Assembly (NCBI RefSeq): GCF_004364175.1
Contig: NZ_SNZW01000013.1
Coordinates: forward strand, 1 to 64,000
Source of the DNA: Maribacter caenipelagi
Lineage (GTDB): Bacteria; Bacteroidota; Bacteroidia; Flavobacteriales; Flavobacteriaceae
Length of the DNA: 64,000 bases
Direction: 5' to 3'
The stretch's first letter is position 1. Every line of letters begins with the position of its first letter. The notes under the pieces are model-generated. The model did not search any database, had not been told where the DNA came from, and saw only the letters and a program-made list of their open reading frames with translations. The position numbers and the translations under genes are program-made. Shown in pieces: positions 15,433-25,374 of the stretch.

Positions 15433-16788
15433 ATGCGAATACATTTTATTGCAATAGGGGGAAGTGCCATGCACAATTTAGCGTTGGCTCTAGAACACAA
15501 AGGATATGTTATTACAGGTAGTGACGACGTTATTTTTGAACCTTCTAAATCTAGATTAGCAGCAAAAGGTTTGTTGCCAGATGAATTTGGCTGGTTTTCT
15601 GATAAAATCACCAATGATCTAGATGCTATTGTTCTAGGTATGCATGCCAAAGCTGATAACCCCGAATTGCTAAAAGCCCAAGAACTGGGAATTACCATTT
15701 ATTCTTATCCTGAATTTTTATACGAGCAATCTAAAAATAAAACCAGAGTAGTCATTGGTGGTAGTCACGGAAAAACGACCATTACATCTATGATACTTCA
15801 TGTACTTAACTTTCATGATATTGCCGTTGATTATATGGTAGGTGCACAATTAGATGGTTTTGATAGAATGGTGCACTTGACAGAAGATAATGATTTTATC
15901 GTCCTAGAAGGCGATGAGTATTTGTCTTCCCCTATAGACAGACGACCTAAATTCCATTTATATCAACCTAACATTGCCTTGCTAAGTGGTATTGCTTGGG
16001 ATCATATTAATGTTTTTCCCACTTTTGAAAATTACGTAGAGCAGTTTAAGATATTCGTTGATAGCATTATTAACGGTGGTTCTATTACATATAATATAGA
16101 AGATGCTGCGGTAAAGGAAGTTGTAGAAGCATCTGAAAACGCCATAAGAAAATTACCATATTCTACACCTGAATATACCGTTGAAGACGGAGAAACCTTA
16201 TTAGAAACTAATGAAGGACCTATGCCAATTGAAGTTTTTGGCAAGCATAACTTAAGTAATTTGGCAGGTGCAAAATGGATCTGTCAAAACATGGGTGTTG
16301 ATGAAGATGATTTTTATGAAGCTATTGCTACATTTAAAGGAGCCTCTAAACGTTTAGAGAAAATTGCGGAAGGTGCATCTAGTATTGCCTATAAAGATTT
16401 TGCACACTCACCTAGTAAAGTGACTGCAACAGCAAAAGCGGTAAAAGAACAATTCCCTGACAGGAAATTAATTGCTTGTTTAGAGTTACACACATACAGC
16501 AGCTTTAATCCAGAATTTTTAAAGGAATACAAAGGAGCTTTAAATGCTGCCGCTGAAGCGGTTATTTTCTTCTTGCCAGAATCTGTAGCTATTAAGAAAT
16601 TAGAAGAGGTAACCCCCGAACAAATTTCAGAAGCTTTTCAAAGAGATGATTTAAACATATTTACAGATGCAGCCTCTTTTCATGAATATTTAGAGGGTCA
16701 GCGGTACGACAATACGACACTTTTACTTATGAGTTCAGGAAATTATGGCGGATTCGATTTAAAGAAATTTGAAAAGTTGATGAGTTAA
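15433..16788 (+). CDS. mpl: UDP-N-acetylmuramate:L-Ala-gamma-D-Glu-meso-DAP ligase (murein peptide ligase)
   Basis: This 451-residue Mur-ligase protein is cytoplasmic. It reattaches the recovered tripeptide L-Ala-D-Glu-mDAP to UDP-MurNAc in cell-wall recycling. The N-terminal Rossmann motif IHFIAIGGSAM, ATP-binding loop GGSHGKTTITS (about 109-119), acidic EGDEYL and HDH-like WDHINVFP, and a C-terminal domain with the family motif DFAHSP are all present. Length and motif spelling fit Mpl rather than MurC. It stands alone, divergent from the adhesin operon, with its own -7 element. Confidence 0.92.
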   Translation: MRIHFIAIGGSAMHNLALALEHKGYVITGSDDVIFEPSKSRLAAKGLLPDEFGWFSDKITNDLDAIVLGMHAKADNPELLKAQELGITIYSYPEFLYEQSKNKTRVVIGGSHGKTTITSMILHVLNFHDIAVDYMVGAQLDGFDRMVHLTEDNDFIVLEGDEYLSSPIDRRPKFHLYQPNIALLSGIAWDHINVFPTFENYVEQFKIFVDSIINGGSITYNIEDAAVKEVVEASENAIRKLPYSTPEYTVEDGETLLETNEGPMPIEVFGKHNLSNLAGAKWICQNMGVDEDDFYEAIATFKGASKRLEKIAEGASSIAYKDFAHSPSKVTATAKAVKEQFPDRKLIACLELHTYSSFNPEFLKEYKGALNAAAEAVIFFLPESVAIKKLEEVTPEQISEAFQRDDLNIFTDAASFHEYLEGQRYDNTTLLLMSSGNYGGFDLKKFEKLMS

Positions 16789-16798
16789 GGCGGAAGTT

Positions 16799-16935
16799 TG
16801 AAGTATTAAGTAAAGAGTACTAAGTATGAGGTACAAAGTTGGAATAGAGCATAGAGTAAAGAGTATTAAGTAAAGAGTACTAAGAATTAAGTAAAAAGTA
16901 TTACGTACAAAGTACAAAGTACAAAGTACTAAGTC
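16799..16935. repeat. Degenerate short tandem repeat tract
   Basis: Variants of AAGTACAA, AAGTATTA and TAAGTAAAGAGTACT follow one another for about 135 bp, with a clean run of the 7-mer ACAAAGT repeated near the end (16909-16928). It sits between the convergent mpl and DUF1569 genes. Frames open across it encode only low-complexity Leu/Tyr peptides and are not genes. Confidence 0.7.
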
Positions 16936-17007
16936 TTTTTGAACTTGATTTTCGAGCTTGACTTTTGAATTTGAACTTGTTTCTTCCAACAACCAACAAC
17001 CAAATAA

Positions 17008-17475
17008 CTATACTCCGAATTGTTTTAGGTGGTGGTCTAAATGTTTGTATTGCATTTGTCCCCATTGCTCTTTTGTGAACGTGCCAAATGCAGGGTGTGG
17101 GTACCATTCTTTACGATCACGTACTGCATAAAAATCGTTCACTAAAGCTTTAAGGGTTTTGTGTTCTGCACTGAATACCTTATCCTCTTTTGTTTTTAGT
17201 TGAGTTGCTGTTGGTAAATTCTTTCTCCACGGTTTATCGTTGTATAATGATTTTTTAAAAAAGGTTTTTACGAACCAATTGCCTTTAGAGGTATTCGGTT
17301 TATTTTCAATGGCTAATTTTAATGGGTATTGGCAATGCCAACACATTTGCCCAATGGTCATTTTGCCCCAACCTTTCTCAGAGGTTTCTGAGAGTTGCTC
17401 TAATCTACCTTTAATTTCTTGGTAAGCCTCTTCGTTCAAAATAGATTTCATGCTTGGATTTTTTAATTGATGCAT
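17008..17475 (-). CDS. DUF1569 (DinB-like fold) protein
   Basis: This protein of 155 residues has features of the DUF1569 family: an early histidine-rich helix (MTIGQMCWHCQYPL, about 39-52) and the late motif TKEQWGQMQYKHLDHHLKQF, which together could form the metal site of a DinB-like four-helix bundle. Family members have no firmly established function; some are thought to be metal-dependent hydrolases or transferases. The start may be Met9 (MKSIL) instead. It is transcribed away from radC, 39 bp from its start. Confidence 0.8.
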   Translation of the reverse strand: MHQLKNPSMKSILNEEAYQEIKGRLEQLSETSEKGWGKMTIGQMCWHCQYPLKLAIENKPNTSKGNWFVKTFFKKSLYNDKPWRKNLPTATQLKTKEDKVFSAEHKTLKALVNDFYAVRDRKEWYPHPAFGTFTKEQWGQMQYKHLDHHLKQFGV

Positions 17476-17514
17476 AAATTTACCATAAAATAATTAGTTC
17501 TGTATCTTTAGCCA

Positions 17515-18213
17515 ATGCACGATAAATCCACTTCGTTATCTATTAAAAATTGGTCAGATGATGATAAGCCAAGAGAAAAACTAGTTCAGAAGGGTCGTTC
17601 GGTATTGTCTGATGCTGAATTGATTGCCATTTTAATAGGTTCGGGTAGTAGATCAGAAAGCGCGGTTGAACTATCTAAACGTATTTTGGCATCGGTAGAT
17701 AACAACCTCAATGAATTGGGTAGACTTTCCATAAAACAGCTGATGAATTTCAAAGGTATTGGTGAGGCAAAAGCGGTAAGTATTGCTGCAGCATTAGAAG
17801 TAGGTAGAAGACGACGTGGAGAAGATGCTGCAAAAATTGAGAAGATAGGAAGTAGTAAAGATGTATATGAGATTCTACAGCCGCTGTTAGGCGATTTGGA
17901 ACATGAAGAATTCTGGATTCTCTTTCTTAACAACTCTAACAAAGTTCTACATAAGGCACAGTTAAGTAAAGGCGGTATTACAGGTACTCTGGTAGATGTG
18001 CGAATTGTTATGAAACAAGCATTGGAATTGGGGTCAATTGCCATAATACTGGCGCACAATCACCCTTCAGGCACATTAAGACCAAGTGCTGCAGATAAAC
18101 AGATTACCCAAAAGATAAAAGTTGCTAGCGAAACTTTAGATATCAAAGTGTTGGATCATTTGATCATTACCCAAAAAAGTTACTATAGCTTTGCAGATGA
18201 AAAAATTCTTTAG
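17515..18213 (+). CDS. radC: RadC-family JAB-domain protein
   Basis: This 232-residue protein has a helix-hairpin-helix-like N-terminal half (SDAELIAILIGSGS; FKGIGEAKA) and a C-terminal JAB/MPN metalloprotease-like domain with the zinc motif HNHPSG followed by SxxD (about 181-195). The historical name DNA repair protein RadC is not supported by a defined activity. A weak -7 element, TATCTTTA, lies at 17503-17510. The next gene starts immediately after its stop, so they are probably co-transcribed. Confidence 0.92.
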   Translation: MHDKSTSLSIKNWSDDDKPREKLVQKGRSVLSDAELIAILIGSGSRSESAVELSKRILASVDNNLNELGRLSIKQLMNFKGIGEAKAVSIAAALEVGRRRRGEDAAKIEKIGSSKDVYEILQPLLGDLEHEEFWILFLNNSNKVLHKAQLSKGGITGTLVDVRIVMKQALELGSIAIILAHNHPSGTLRPSAADKQITQKIKVASETLDIKVLDHLIITQKSYYSFADEKIL

Positions 18214-19500
18214 ATGTTATTGATTTACACACATAAAATCACACCACGTCTTACCTATGTCATGAGGCATATCTTCGTGAATATATTGGGTGTTGAACTT
18301 GATTTTACCACTAAGGTAGAGGAGTTTATAAAACATACCGGACCAAAAATTACCTATACAAAACAGCCATTACAGAACGAATTTTTTATTCGGAGCAATG
18401 AGCTTTTGTTTGAACAAGGTATTAATGACATTTATTTGAATATAGGAGATTGGGAAGGTACACCTTGTTTTTTTCAGACAGGGGAACGTAGTAACCTACC
18501 TTATGATGTTTTTGCTGCTAGTTTTTTTCTGCTTTCAAGGTATGAAGAGTACTTGCCACATGTAAAAGATATTCACGGTAGATTTTCTCCTAAAGATAGT
18601 ACGGCCTTTCAAAACGGATTCCTTCAAAAACCCGTCGTTGATATTTGGGCTCTTAAATTATTGGATGCGCTAAAAGAGCGTTTTCCAGATTTGGAACATA
18701 AGGGTAAAACGTATGATTTTGTATCAGTAATAGATGTGGCAACCTCTCACTGTTATGCAAATAGGGGTATAGTTCGCGGCTTGGTAGGTTTGTTAATGGA
18801 TTTAGGGACATTTAAGCTCAAAAGAGTTGTTGAAAGAATCGCAGTGGGTTTAAACAGACAGAAGGATCCTTATGATAATTATGCTGAATTAATTGCCCTG
18901 CACAAAAAATACCATGTAAAGTGTAATTTCTTTTTTCAGTTCGCAGATTACTCTAAGTACGATAAAAACGTATCTACCAATAGTATTAAATTTAAGTCAC
19001 TTATTAAATATGTAGCTGACTATGTACCGGTATCATTGGCAGCAAGCTATAGTTCATTTTCTGATCTAGAACTATTAAAGAAAGAAAAAGCCAATTTAGA
19101 AGTGGTCATCAATAGACCGGTAAACAATTGTAAAATGCGGTATAATAGGGTAGATGTACCGCAAACCTATCGTAATCTCATTGCGGCAGAATTTACCAAT
19201 GATTACACAATGGGTTATACTTTCGAACTTGGTTTTAGGGCAGGTACCTGTACACCATTTCAGTTTTATGATATTCCGTTAGAAGTAAAGCAACCTATAA
19301 AAGTTCATCCGTTTGCAATACATGATATATCGCTTTCAAAAATCAAGAAAGATCAAGAGGTATTGCGTCAAGTGCAATTGATCACTAATGAGGTAAGAAA
19401 AGTTAATGGTACGCTTATAACGATGTTCTCTAATGAAGTCTTAGGTAATAAGGATGATAGAAATTGGATGAATGTGTACACCGAAGTAATAAAACAATAA
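18214..19500 (+). CDS. Polysaccharide deacetylase-like protein (DUF7033 type)
   Basis: This 428-residue protein has an N-terminal region of DUF7033 type, with the hallmark DVFAASFFLLSRYEEYLPH (about 104-122), and a C-terminal NodB-like barrel that is hard to recognise: the metal-binding aspartate may be in SVIDVATSH (about 171-179). From memory, flavobacterial homologues beside radC are annotated as polysaccharide deacetylase family. Enzymatic activity is uncertain because the classic HxxxH is not obvious. The ATG abuts the radC stop and yjjG follows 1 nt later, so the three form one operon. Confidence 0.7.
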   Translation: MLLIYTHKITPRLTYVMRHIFVNILGVELDFTTKVEEFIKHTGPKITYTKQPLQNEFFIRSNELLFEQGINDIYLNIGDWEGTPCFFQTGERSNLPYDVFAASFFLLSRYEEYLPHVKDIHGRFSPKDSTAFQNGFLQKPVVDIWALKLLDALKERFPDLEHKGKTYDFVSVIDVATSHCYANRGIVRGLVGLLMDLGTFKLKRVVERIAVGLNRQKDPYDNYAELIALHKKYHVKCNFFFQFADYSKYDKNVSTNSIKFKSLIKYVADYVPVSLAASYSSFSDLELLKKEKANLEVVINRPVNNCKMRYNRVDVPQTYRNLIAAEFTNDYTMGYTFELGFRAGTCTPFQFYDIPLEVKQPIKVHPFAIHDISLSKIKKDQEVLRQVQLITNEVRKVNGTLITMFSNEVLGNKDDRNWMNVYTEVIKQ

Positions 19501-19501
19501 T

Positions 19502-20191
19502 ATGTTTGAAAATAAAGTAACAGATGTATTTTTTGATTTAGATCATACCTTGTGGGATTTTGATAAAAACTCGGCACTGACCTTTGAAAAAATATTTAAC
19601 GATCAAAAAATCGATTTAGCATTACAAGACTTTCTAGAGGTGTATGTGCCAGCAAACTTGAAGTTTTGGAGATTGTTTAGAGAAGATAAAATTACCAAAT
19701 CAGAATTGCGATATCAGCGGCTTAAATCGGTTTTTGATACTATGGGGCACCCTGCTTCCGATGATCTCATTCATTTATTATCCGAAGAATATATTAATCA
19801 TTTATCCTCATTTAACACACTTTTTCCGAATACTATTGAGGTGTTAGATTATTTGTATCCTAAATATAAACTGCACATCATTACCAACGGTTTTCAAGAG
19901 GTTCAAAATAAAAAACTCCGAAACTCAGGTATTCATAGCTATTTTGATCAGATTATTGACTCTGAAATGGCAGGAGCAAAAAAGCCTAATCCGACTATCT
20001 TTAATATGGCATTAAATAGAGCCGGTGTTTTGCCAGAAAAATCTTTAATGATCGGTGATAGCTTAGAAGCAGATATTTTAGGTGCGCAATCTTTAGGTTT
20101 TCATACTATACACTTTAATGCCCACAAAGAGGAAACTCATAATGTAGCTCCTATTATTTACGATTTACAAGAAATAAAATCCTTTTTATAG
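19502..20191 (+). CDS. yjjG: YjjG-type HAD nucleotidase
   Basis: This 229-residue haloacid-dehalogenase-superfamily phosphatase carries motif I FFDLDHTLWDF (about 11-21, nucleophile Asp13), the HAD threonine motif IITNGF (about 124-129), lysine motif AGAKKPNP (about 155-162) and acidic motif IGDSLEADI (about 182-190). The YjjG family dephosphorylates non-canonical pyrimidine nucleoside monophosphates and so cleans the nucleotide pool. Cytoplasmic; third gene of the radC operon. Confidence 0.88.
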   Translation: MFENKVTDVFFDLDHTLWDFDKNSALTFEKIFNDQKIDLALQDFLEVYVPANLKFWRLFREDKITKSELRYQRLKSVFDTMGHPASDDLIHLLSEEYINHLSSFNTLFPNTIEVLDYLYPKYKLHIITNGFQEVQNKKLRNSGIHSYFDQIIDSEMAGAKKPNPTIFNMALNRAGVLPEKSLMIGDSLEADILGAQSLGFHTIHFNAHKEETHNVAPIIYDLQEIKSFL

Positions 20192-20243
20192 AGTTACTAT
20201 TACTATAGACTATTGTTTATATGTACTAAACTTTGAAGAGGTA

Positions 20244-20786
20244 ATGAAAGGGGTTCGTTTTTTATTAATGGCTTTAGTAGGTTTTCTAATGGTAACATCT
20301 TGTTCTGAAGAGCAAGATTTTGATCAGTTAGACGATTTGACTATTACCCCAAGTTATGAAGCTAGTATCTTCTACGTAAAGGCTCAAGAAACGTTGATCA
20401 ATAGAGTAGCGGGACTCAACTTTTTTACCCAAGATTTTAATTTTGATGCTTTTGAAGAACCCTTTTTTACAAATAGGGTGATTGCTGGAGTGCTGACTTA
20501 CGAATTAGAGAATACTACGAGTAAACCCATAGAAATCAGACTTGAATTTTTAGACGAAGCCGAAAATGTATTGGATACCGAAGTTTTTAGTATGGATCCT
20601 GCACCAACGGCTATTCTGCAAAGAGATGTTGCATACGGGGCTACAGGCAAAAGCCTAGATATAATTAGAGCGACCTCTGAAATTAGATTGACAGCTATTA
20701 ATTTAGGAGATAACAGTAGTGTTTCAAGTTTACCAGATGCTGCAATAGTGCTTCGTTCTAGTGCACAATTTACTTTAGAATTATAA
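20244..20786 (+). CDS. Hypothetical lipoprotein
   Basis: This protein of 180 residues begins MKGVRFLLMALVGFLMVTSCSEEQD, a lipoprotein signal with Cys20. The mature part looks all-beta. Its stop overlaps the start of the next gene (TAATG), so it is translationally coupled to the DUF5723 outer-membrane protein and may work with it at the cell surface. No specific function can be assigned. Confidence 0.8.
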   Translation: MKGVRFLLMALVGFLMVTSCSEEQDFDQLDDLTITPSYEASIFYVKAQETLINRVAGLNFFTQDFNFDAFEEPFFTNRVIAGVLTYELENTTSKPIEIRLEFLDEAENVLDTEVFSMDPAPTAILQRDVAYGATGKSLDIIRATSEIRLTAINLGDNSSVSSLPDAAIVLRSSAQFTLEL

Positions 20787-22228
20787 TGAGATTATGCCAC
20801 TGCCTTTTTGTAGCCGGCGTATTGCTTACTTTGGGTCTAAAAGCTCAGAATAAGCAAATACTTTATGATTTTAATGAAATACCGCAATCCCTTTCCATAA
20901 ATCCTGGTGTTGAAACCGATTTTAAATGGTACGCAGGTGTACCGCTTTTATCTGGTATTTCTGGCTACGCAGGTTCTAACGGTATTTCTGTTAATGATAT
21001 GTTTGCAAATGATGGTGTAGATATTAATTTAAAATTTAGGGAGCGGGCTTTAGATGTACTTACTCCTAAAGATGAGTTTAGTTCTACTCTTCAAATCGAA
21101 TATTTTAACGGCGGATTCAGAGGTGAGAATACGAATATATTTTACTCCTTCGGCGGATATCTTGAGCTAGATAATATTATTTATTGGCCCCAAGATTATG
21201 CCTATTTATTATTTGACGGTAATGCGGATCAATTAGGAAGAAGATATGATTTAGGAGATTTAAAGGTGCGTGGTTCAATGGTGAACGTTTTTCATTTTGG
21301 CATTAATAAAAGAATAGATCGCAATTTAACTATAGGTGCAAGAGGAAAACTGTATTCGGCAATTGCAGATTACAGCTCTTCAACCAACAATGGGCATTTA
21401 ACGAATATAGAGGGGCAAAATAATAGAATTGCATCGAATTTAAATGCTGATCTTCTTTTACGCACATCTGGATTTCAAGATTTGGATGCAGCCAGTGATT
21501 CTGAAACTTTAGGAAATGAAATTATAAGTAGAGCTCTTTTTGGTGGTGACCTGGGTTTAGGTCTAGATTTGGGTTTTACCTATTACTTGTCTGAACGTAC
21601 TACGGTGACAGGTAGCTTATTGGATGTTGGTTTCATATATCATTCTAGTGACCCTAAAAGTTACAGTTTAAATGGTAACACTACGGTAGAAGGTATTGAA
21701 ATAGATATATTGGATAATTTTGCAAGTCTTGATCGAGATTTTTGGCAAGATTTAGTTGATGAGGTAGAAGTTGCCGTACCGTTTAAGACAGATACCAAAA
21801 GCTATCTTTCGTTTAGACCTACTAAACTGTATGCATCAATTAGAAATGCTTTTGGTGAGCCTGTCGGTAACGGCGGGGCGCAAACTTGCGATTGTACTGC
21901 AGGTTCTTCTGGCAGTAGAGAGTTGCGTACCAAATATAGAAATTCTGTCGGTGGACAACTTTATATGATTAATAGACCGCGAGGTCCGCAAATGGCACTG
22001 ACCGGTTTTTATACCCGTAGAATAGGTAATGTTTTAGCGCTTAAAGGAACATATACCATAGATAAATATAGTTCAACCAACGTTGGGTTGGGAATGAACC
22101 TGCAAGCCGGACCAATCAATTTTTATGTGATGGCAGATAACTTATTATCTTATAATAATATAGCTGCTTCGAATTACGCTTCATTTCAATTCGGATTGAA
22201 TATTATTTCATGGGGGCGTAGTAAGTAG
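20786..22228 (+). CDS. DUF5723 outer-membrane protein
   Basis: This 480-residue protein has a signal peptide (MRLCHCLFVAGVLLTLGLKAQ) and many amphipathic beta strands rich in Gly, Tyr and Asn, ending in a strand typical of outer-membrane barrels (FQFGLNIISWG). The opening after the signal (LYDFNEIPQSLSINPG) is characteristic of DUF5723. Predicted location is the outer membrane; the role is unknown. Start and stop overlap the upstream lipoprotein gene by 1 nt. Confidence 0.85.
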   Translation: MRLCHCLFVAGVLLTLGLKAQNKQILYDFNEIPQSLSINPGVETDFKWYAGVPLLSGISGYAGSNGISVNDMFANDGVDINLKFRERALDVLTPKDEFSSTLQIEYFNGGFRGENTNIFYSFGGYLELDNIIYWPQDYAYLLFDGNADQLGRRYDLGDLKVRGSMVNVFHFGINKRIDRNLTIGARGKLYSAIADYSSSTNNGHLTNIEGQNNRIASNLNADLLLRTSGFQDLDAASDSETLGNEIISRALFGGDLGLGLDLGFTYYLSERTTVTGSLLDVGFIYHSSDPKSYSLNGNTTVEGIEIDILDNFASLDRDFWQDLVDEVEVAVPFKTDTKSYLSFRPTKLYASIRNAFGEPVGNGGAQTCDCTAGSSGSRELRTKYRNSVGGQLYMINRPRGPQMALTGFYTRRIGNVLALKGTYTIDKYSSTNVGLGMNLQAGPINFYVMADNLLSYNNIAASNYASFQFGLNIISWGRSK

Positions 22229-22305
22229 CATATCTTCTTAGCTGCTTTATATTTTTTTGGCATGCTTTTTTCATATATTACCGTGAATTTAAAATTTACA
22301 TCGTT

Positions 22306-23208
22306 TTGAAAACAGTTATCGCCTTAGTATTCACTTTTATAGGATTTTCATCATTTGCTCAAACTAGTTTAGATGATTATAGATACATCATCGTACCTAA
22401 AAAGTTTGATGCTTTTAAGAATATGAATGAACACCAAACAAGTACTTTGGTGAAACATCTTTTTACAGGAAAGGGTTTTGCTGCAGTTTATGATGATCAA
22501 TTGCCAGAAGATTTAAAATTTAATAGATGTTTAGGGTTAATGGCAGAATTGCAAGATGACAGCAGTATGTTTTCTACAAAGACTATCATCAACTTAAAAG
22601 ATTGCAACGATAAAATCGTTTTTAGCACCATGCAGGGTATTAGTAAAGAGAAGGAATATAAAGCTGCCTACAACGAAGCTATTAGAGAGTCTATGCGTTC
22701 ATTTAATGGTATGAATTATGCTTACACGCCCAAAGACAAAAAAGATGAAGCTGTTACCGTTAATTTTAGAAATGACGTTAAAAAGTTAGACGAGTCTAAA
22801 GCAAATAAAGTTTTACAGGCAGAAAAGGCAGCAGAAGAAGTAAATGTAAAAAGAGAACCTACTATAATTTCTGAAGAAACCGAGAAAACTCAGTATTATA
22901 AAGACAATACTCCCGTTGAATCAAATATTAAGAAAATTGAAGTGCAGAAGCCGGTCTCTAAGAGTTTAGCCCCTAAAAAGCCAAGTTCAAAAGACATCTG
23001 GTACGCACAAGAAACTGAAAACGGTTACCAATTGGTAGATAGTTCGCCGAAGGTGAGAATGAATTTATTAAAAAGTTCAGCTGATAATGTATTTATGGCA
23101 AAAACCGATACCAAGAACGGTATGGTGTATCAAAAAGATGGTACTTGGGTTTTTGAATATTATGAAAATGATAAACTGGTTCAAGAAGAGCTGAATATTA
23201 AATTCTAA
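22306..23208 (+). CDS. Hypothetical secreted protein
   Basis: This 300-residue protein has signal peptide MKTVIALVFTFIGFSSFAQ, starting from a TTG codon; no nearby in-frame ATG keeps the signal. The N-terminal half opens DDYRYIIVPKKFD, a pattern I recall from flavobacterial periplasmic proteins of unknown role. A charged linker rich in Lys, Glu and Val (about 150-225) leads to a small C-terminal domain. It ends in a 4-bp overlap with the convergent rarA gene. Confidence 0.75.
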   Translation: MKTVIALVFTFIGFSSFAQTSLDDYRYIIVPKKFDAFKNMNEHQTSTLVKHLFTGKGFAAVYDDQLPEDLKFNRCLGLMAELQDDSSMFSTKTIINLKDCNDKIVFSTMQGISKEKEYKAAYNEAIRESMRSFNGMNYAYTPKDKKDEAVTVNFRNDVKKLDESKANKVLQAEKAAEEVNVKREPTIISEETEKTQYYKDNTPVESNIKKIEVQKPVSKSLAPKKPSSKDIWYAQETENGYQLVDSSPKVRMNLLKSSADNVFMAKTDTKNGMVYQKDGTWVFEYYENDKLVQEELNIKF

Positions 23209-24482
23209 AAATCATATTTTGCTTTCCACCTGTTTTTCAGAAAATCGCTAAGGGCTTTTTCCCTTGCATTATTTCCTGGTTTATAGAATGTCGTACCCTT
23301 AATCTCGTCTGGTAAAAATTCTGCATCAACAAAGTTGTTCTGGTAGTCGTGGGCATATTTATACTCTTGTCCGTATCCCAAATCCTTCATTAATTTAGTC
23401 GGTGCATTTCTCAATGGTAATGGTACGGTAAGGTTTCCCGTTTGTTTTACAGCTTGTTGCGCTTTGCCTATCGCCATATAACTAGCGTTACTTTTTGCCG
23501 AGGTTGCAAGGTAAATAGCACATTGACTTAATACAATACGGGCTTCTGGGTAACCAATAGCAGTAACTGCTTGAAAGGTGGTATTCGCCATCACCAAAGC
23601 TGTTGGGTTTGCCAAACCGATATCTTCTGATGCAGAAATAAGCATTCTACGGGCAATGAATTTTACATCTTCACCGCCTTCGATCATTCGTGCCAACCAA
23701 TACACTGCTCCATTAGGGTCGCTGCCTCTAATAGATTTTATAAATGCCGATATAATATCATAATGCTGCTCACCTGTTTTATCATACAAGACCGTATTTT
23801 TCTGAACTTTAGATAATACCAATTCATTAGTGATGACAATATTATCACCTGCCTCAGAATTGACTACTAGCTCAAAAATATTCAGTAATTTTCTGCCATC
23901 ACCACCAGATAAGCGTAATAAAGCTTCCGTTTCCTTTAGGTCAATTTTTTTAGATTTTAGCAATGTGTCCTTCTCCATTGCCCTTTTTATCAAGTTTTCT
24001 AAATCGGCTTTTCCGAAAGCATTTAAAACATAAACTTGACAACGAGAGAGTAGTGCGGGTATAACCTCAAAACTGGGGTTTTCTGTGGTAGCACCAATTA
24101 ACGTCACCCATCCTTTTTCAACAGCTGCCAAAAGAGAGTCTTGTTGAGATTTACTGAAACGATGTATCTCATCAATAAATAAAATGGGGTTTTTTGCTGT
24201 GAACAATCCACCAGCTTGCTTTGCTTTATCGATTACTTCTCTAATATCTTTTACGCCACTATTGATAGCACTTAAAACATAAAAAGGTCTTTTACTTTGC
24301 TCTGCAATAATGTTGGCTAAGGTAGTTTTACCCGTACCTGGAGGTCCCCATAGTATTAATGATGGTATAATACCCTTTTTAATTTGATGCGTTAGCGAGC
24401 CCTTTTCACCCACCAAATGGTGTTGACTAATATATTCGTCTAATGTTTTAGGACGCACGCGTTCTGCTAAAGGTTCATTCAT
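23205..24482 (-). CDS. rarA: Replication-associated recombination protein A (AAA ATPase)
   Basis: This 425-residue AAA+ clamp-loader-like ATPase of the RarA/MgsA/WRNIP1 family acts at stalled replication forks. Visible motifs: Walker [10 protein letters not shown] (about 46-54), Walker [10 protein letters not shown] (about 100-108), sensor [10 protein letters not shown], and SRC for the arginine finger. The C-terminal part with [19 protein letters not shown] and the tetramerisation region is complete. Cytoplasmic, monocistronic. Confidence 0.95.
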   Translation of the reverse strand: MNEPLAERVRPKTLDEYISQHHLVGEKGSLTHQIKKGIIPSLILWGPPGTGKTTLANIIAEQSKRPFYVLSAINSGVKDIREVIDKAKQAGGLFTAKNPILFIDEIHRFSKSQQDSLLAAVEKGWVTLIGATTENPSFEVIPALLSRCQVYVLNAFGKADLENLIKRAMEKDTLLKSKKIDLKETEALLRLSGGDGRKLLNIFELVVNSEAGDNIVITNELVLSKVQKNTVLYDKTGEQHYDIISAFIKSIRGSDPNGAVYWLARMIEGGEDVKFIARRMLISASEDIGLANPTALVMANTTFQAVTAIGYPEARIVLSQCAIYLATSAKSNASYMAIGKAQQAVKQTGNLTVPLPLRNAPTKLMKDLGYGQEYKYAHDYQNNFVDAEFLPDEIKGTTFYKPGNNAREKALSDFLKNRWKAKYDF

Positions 24483-24620
24483 AGTGCAAAAGTATACTAA
24501 ACTTAAATGAGAATAAAAAAGTAGGGTGCCAATTGAATGTTAAGTAAGTATTTGAATGACAATATGACCAATTTGTAAACGTTGGTAGTATAATTGTTAT
24601 TCAAATACAAAATCAAGCTC

Positions 24621-25367
24621 ATGTCTGAAATGGGACATTATAAATTCTCTAACAAAGTAATTGCTATTCCGCTATTAGCAATGATTTTGATATGGGGGGT
24701 ATTTTGGGTAGAATTAGCTTTAGGGGTAAATTTTAATGAGTTTGGGGTAATGCCCAGAACTTTACTCGGTCTTCGTGGCGTAGTATTTAGTCCGTTTATT
24801 CATGGCTCTCTAGAGCACTTATATAATAATACTATTTCTTTGGCAATTCTTGTAGCTGCTTTATGGTATTTTTATAGGGATGTTGCTTGGAAAGTGGTGT
24901 TATACGGAATTCTGTTATCAGGATTTTTAACATGGATAATTGGTCGTACATCTTACCACATTGGTGCAAGCGGACTCATTTATGTACTGGCAAGCTTTAT
25001 TTTTTTCAAGGGGATATTTAGTTCTTACTTTAGGTTGGTATCACTTTCTTTAATTGTAGTTTTTATTTACGGTAGTATGCTATGGTACATATTTCCGGTA
25101 AAAGAAGGAATGTCGTGGGAAGGACATTTAGGAGGTTTCTTAACCGGATTGTTTTTGGCTAAAGTCGTAAAAGCCCGTATTCCACCAACCAAAAAATATG
25201 AATGGGAAAAGGAAGACTTCAATGAGAAAGATGACCTATTCTTGAAACACTTTGATGAAAATGGAAACTTTAGAGAATTGCCAACTGACGAAGATATCGA
25301 TGAAGATAGTAGTTTAAGAATCAACTATATCTTTAAAGAAAATTCCGAAAAAGAATCCAAAACTTAA
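24621..25367 (+). CDS. Rhomboid-family intramembrane serine protease
   Basis: About 248 residues with six hydrophobic segments. The rhomboid motifs are present: HGSLEHLYNN on helix 2, active-site serine in GASGLIY (helix 4) and catalytic histidine in EGHLGGFLTG (helix 6). A charged cytoplasmic tail of about 60 residues follows. An upstream TTG at 24594 is in frame, but the ATG at 24621 is the more likely start. Rhomboids cleave membrane-spanning substrates; the substrate here is unknown. Confidence 0.88.
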   Translation: MSEMGHYKFSNKVIAIPLLAMILIWGVFWVELALGVNFNEFGVMPRTLLGLRGVVFSPFIHGSLEHLYNNTISLAILVAALWYFYRDVAWKVVLYGILLSGFLTWIIGRTSYHIGASGLIYVLASFIFFKGIFSSYFRLVSLSLIVVFIYGSMLWYIFPVKEGMSWEGHLGGFLTGLFLAKVVKARIPPTKKYEWEKEDFNEKDDLFLKHFDENGNFRELPTDEDIDEDSSLRINYIFKENSEKESKT

Positions 25368-25374
25368 TGTTGAG

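Noticed and set aside
16759-17107. Two overlapping minus-strand ORFs over the repeat tract
   Set aside because: They encode low-complexity Leu/Tyr-rich peptides produced by the tandem repeat and overlap the DUF1569 gene.
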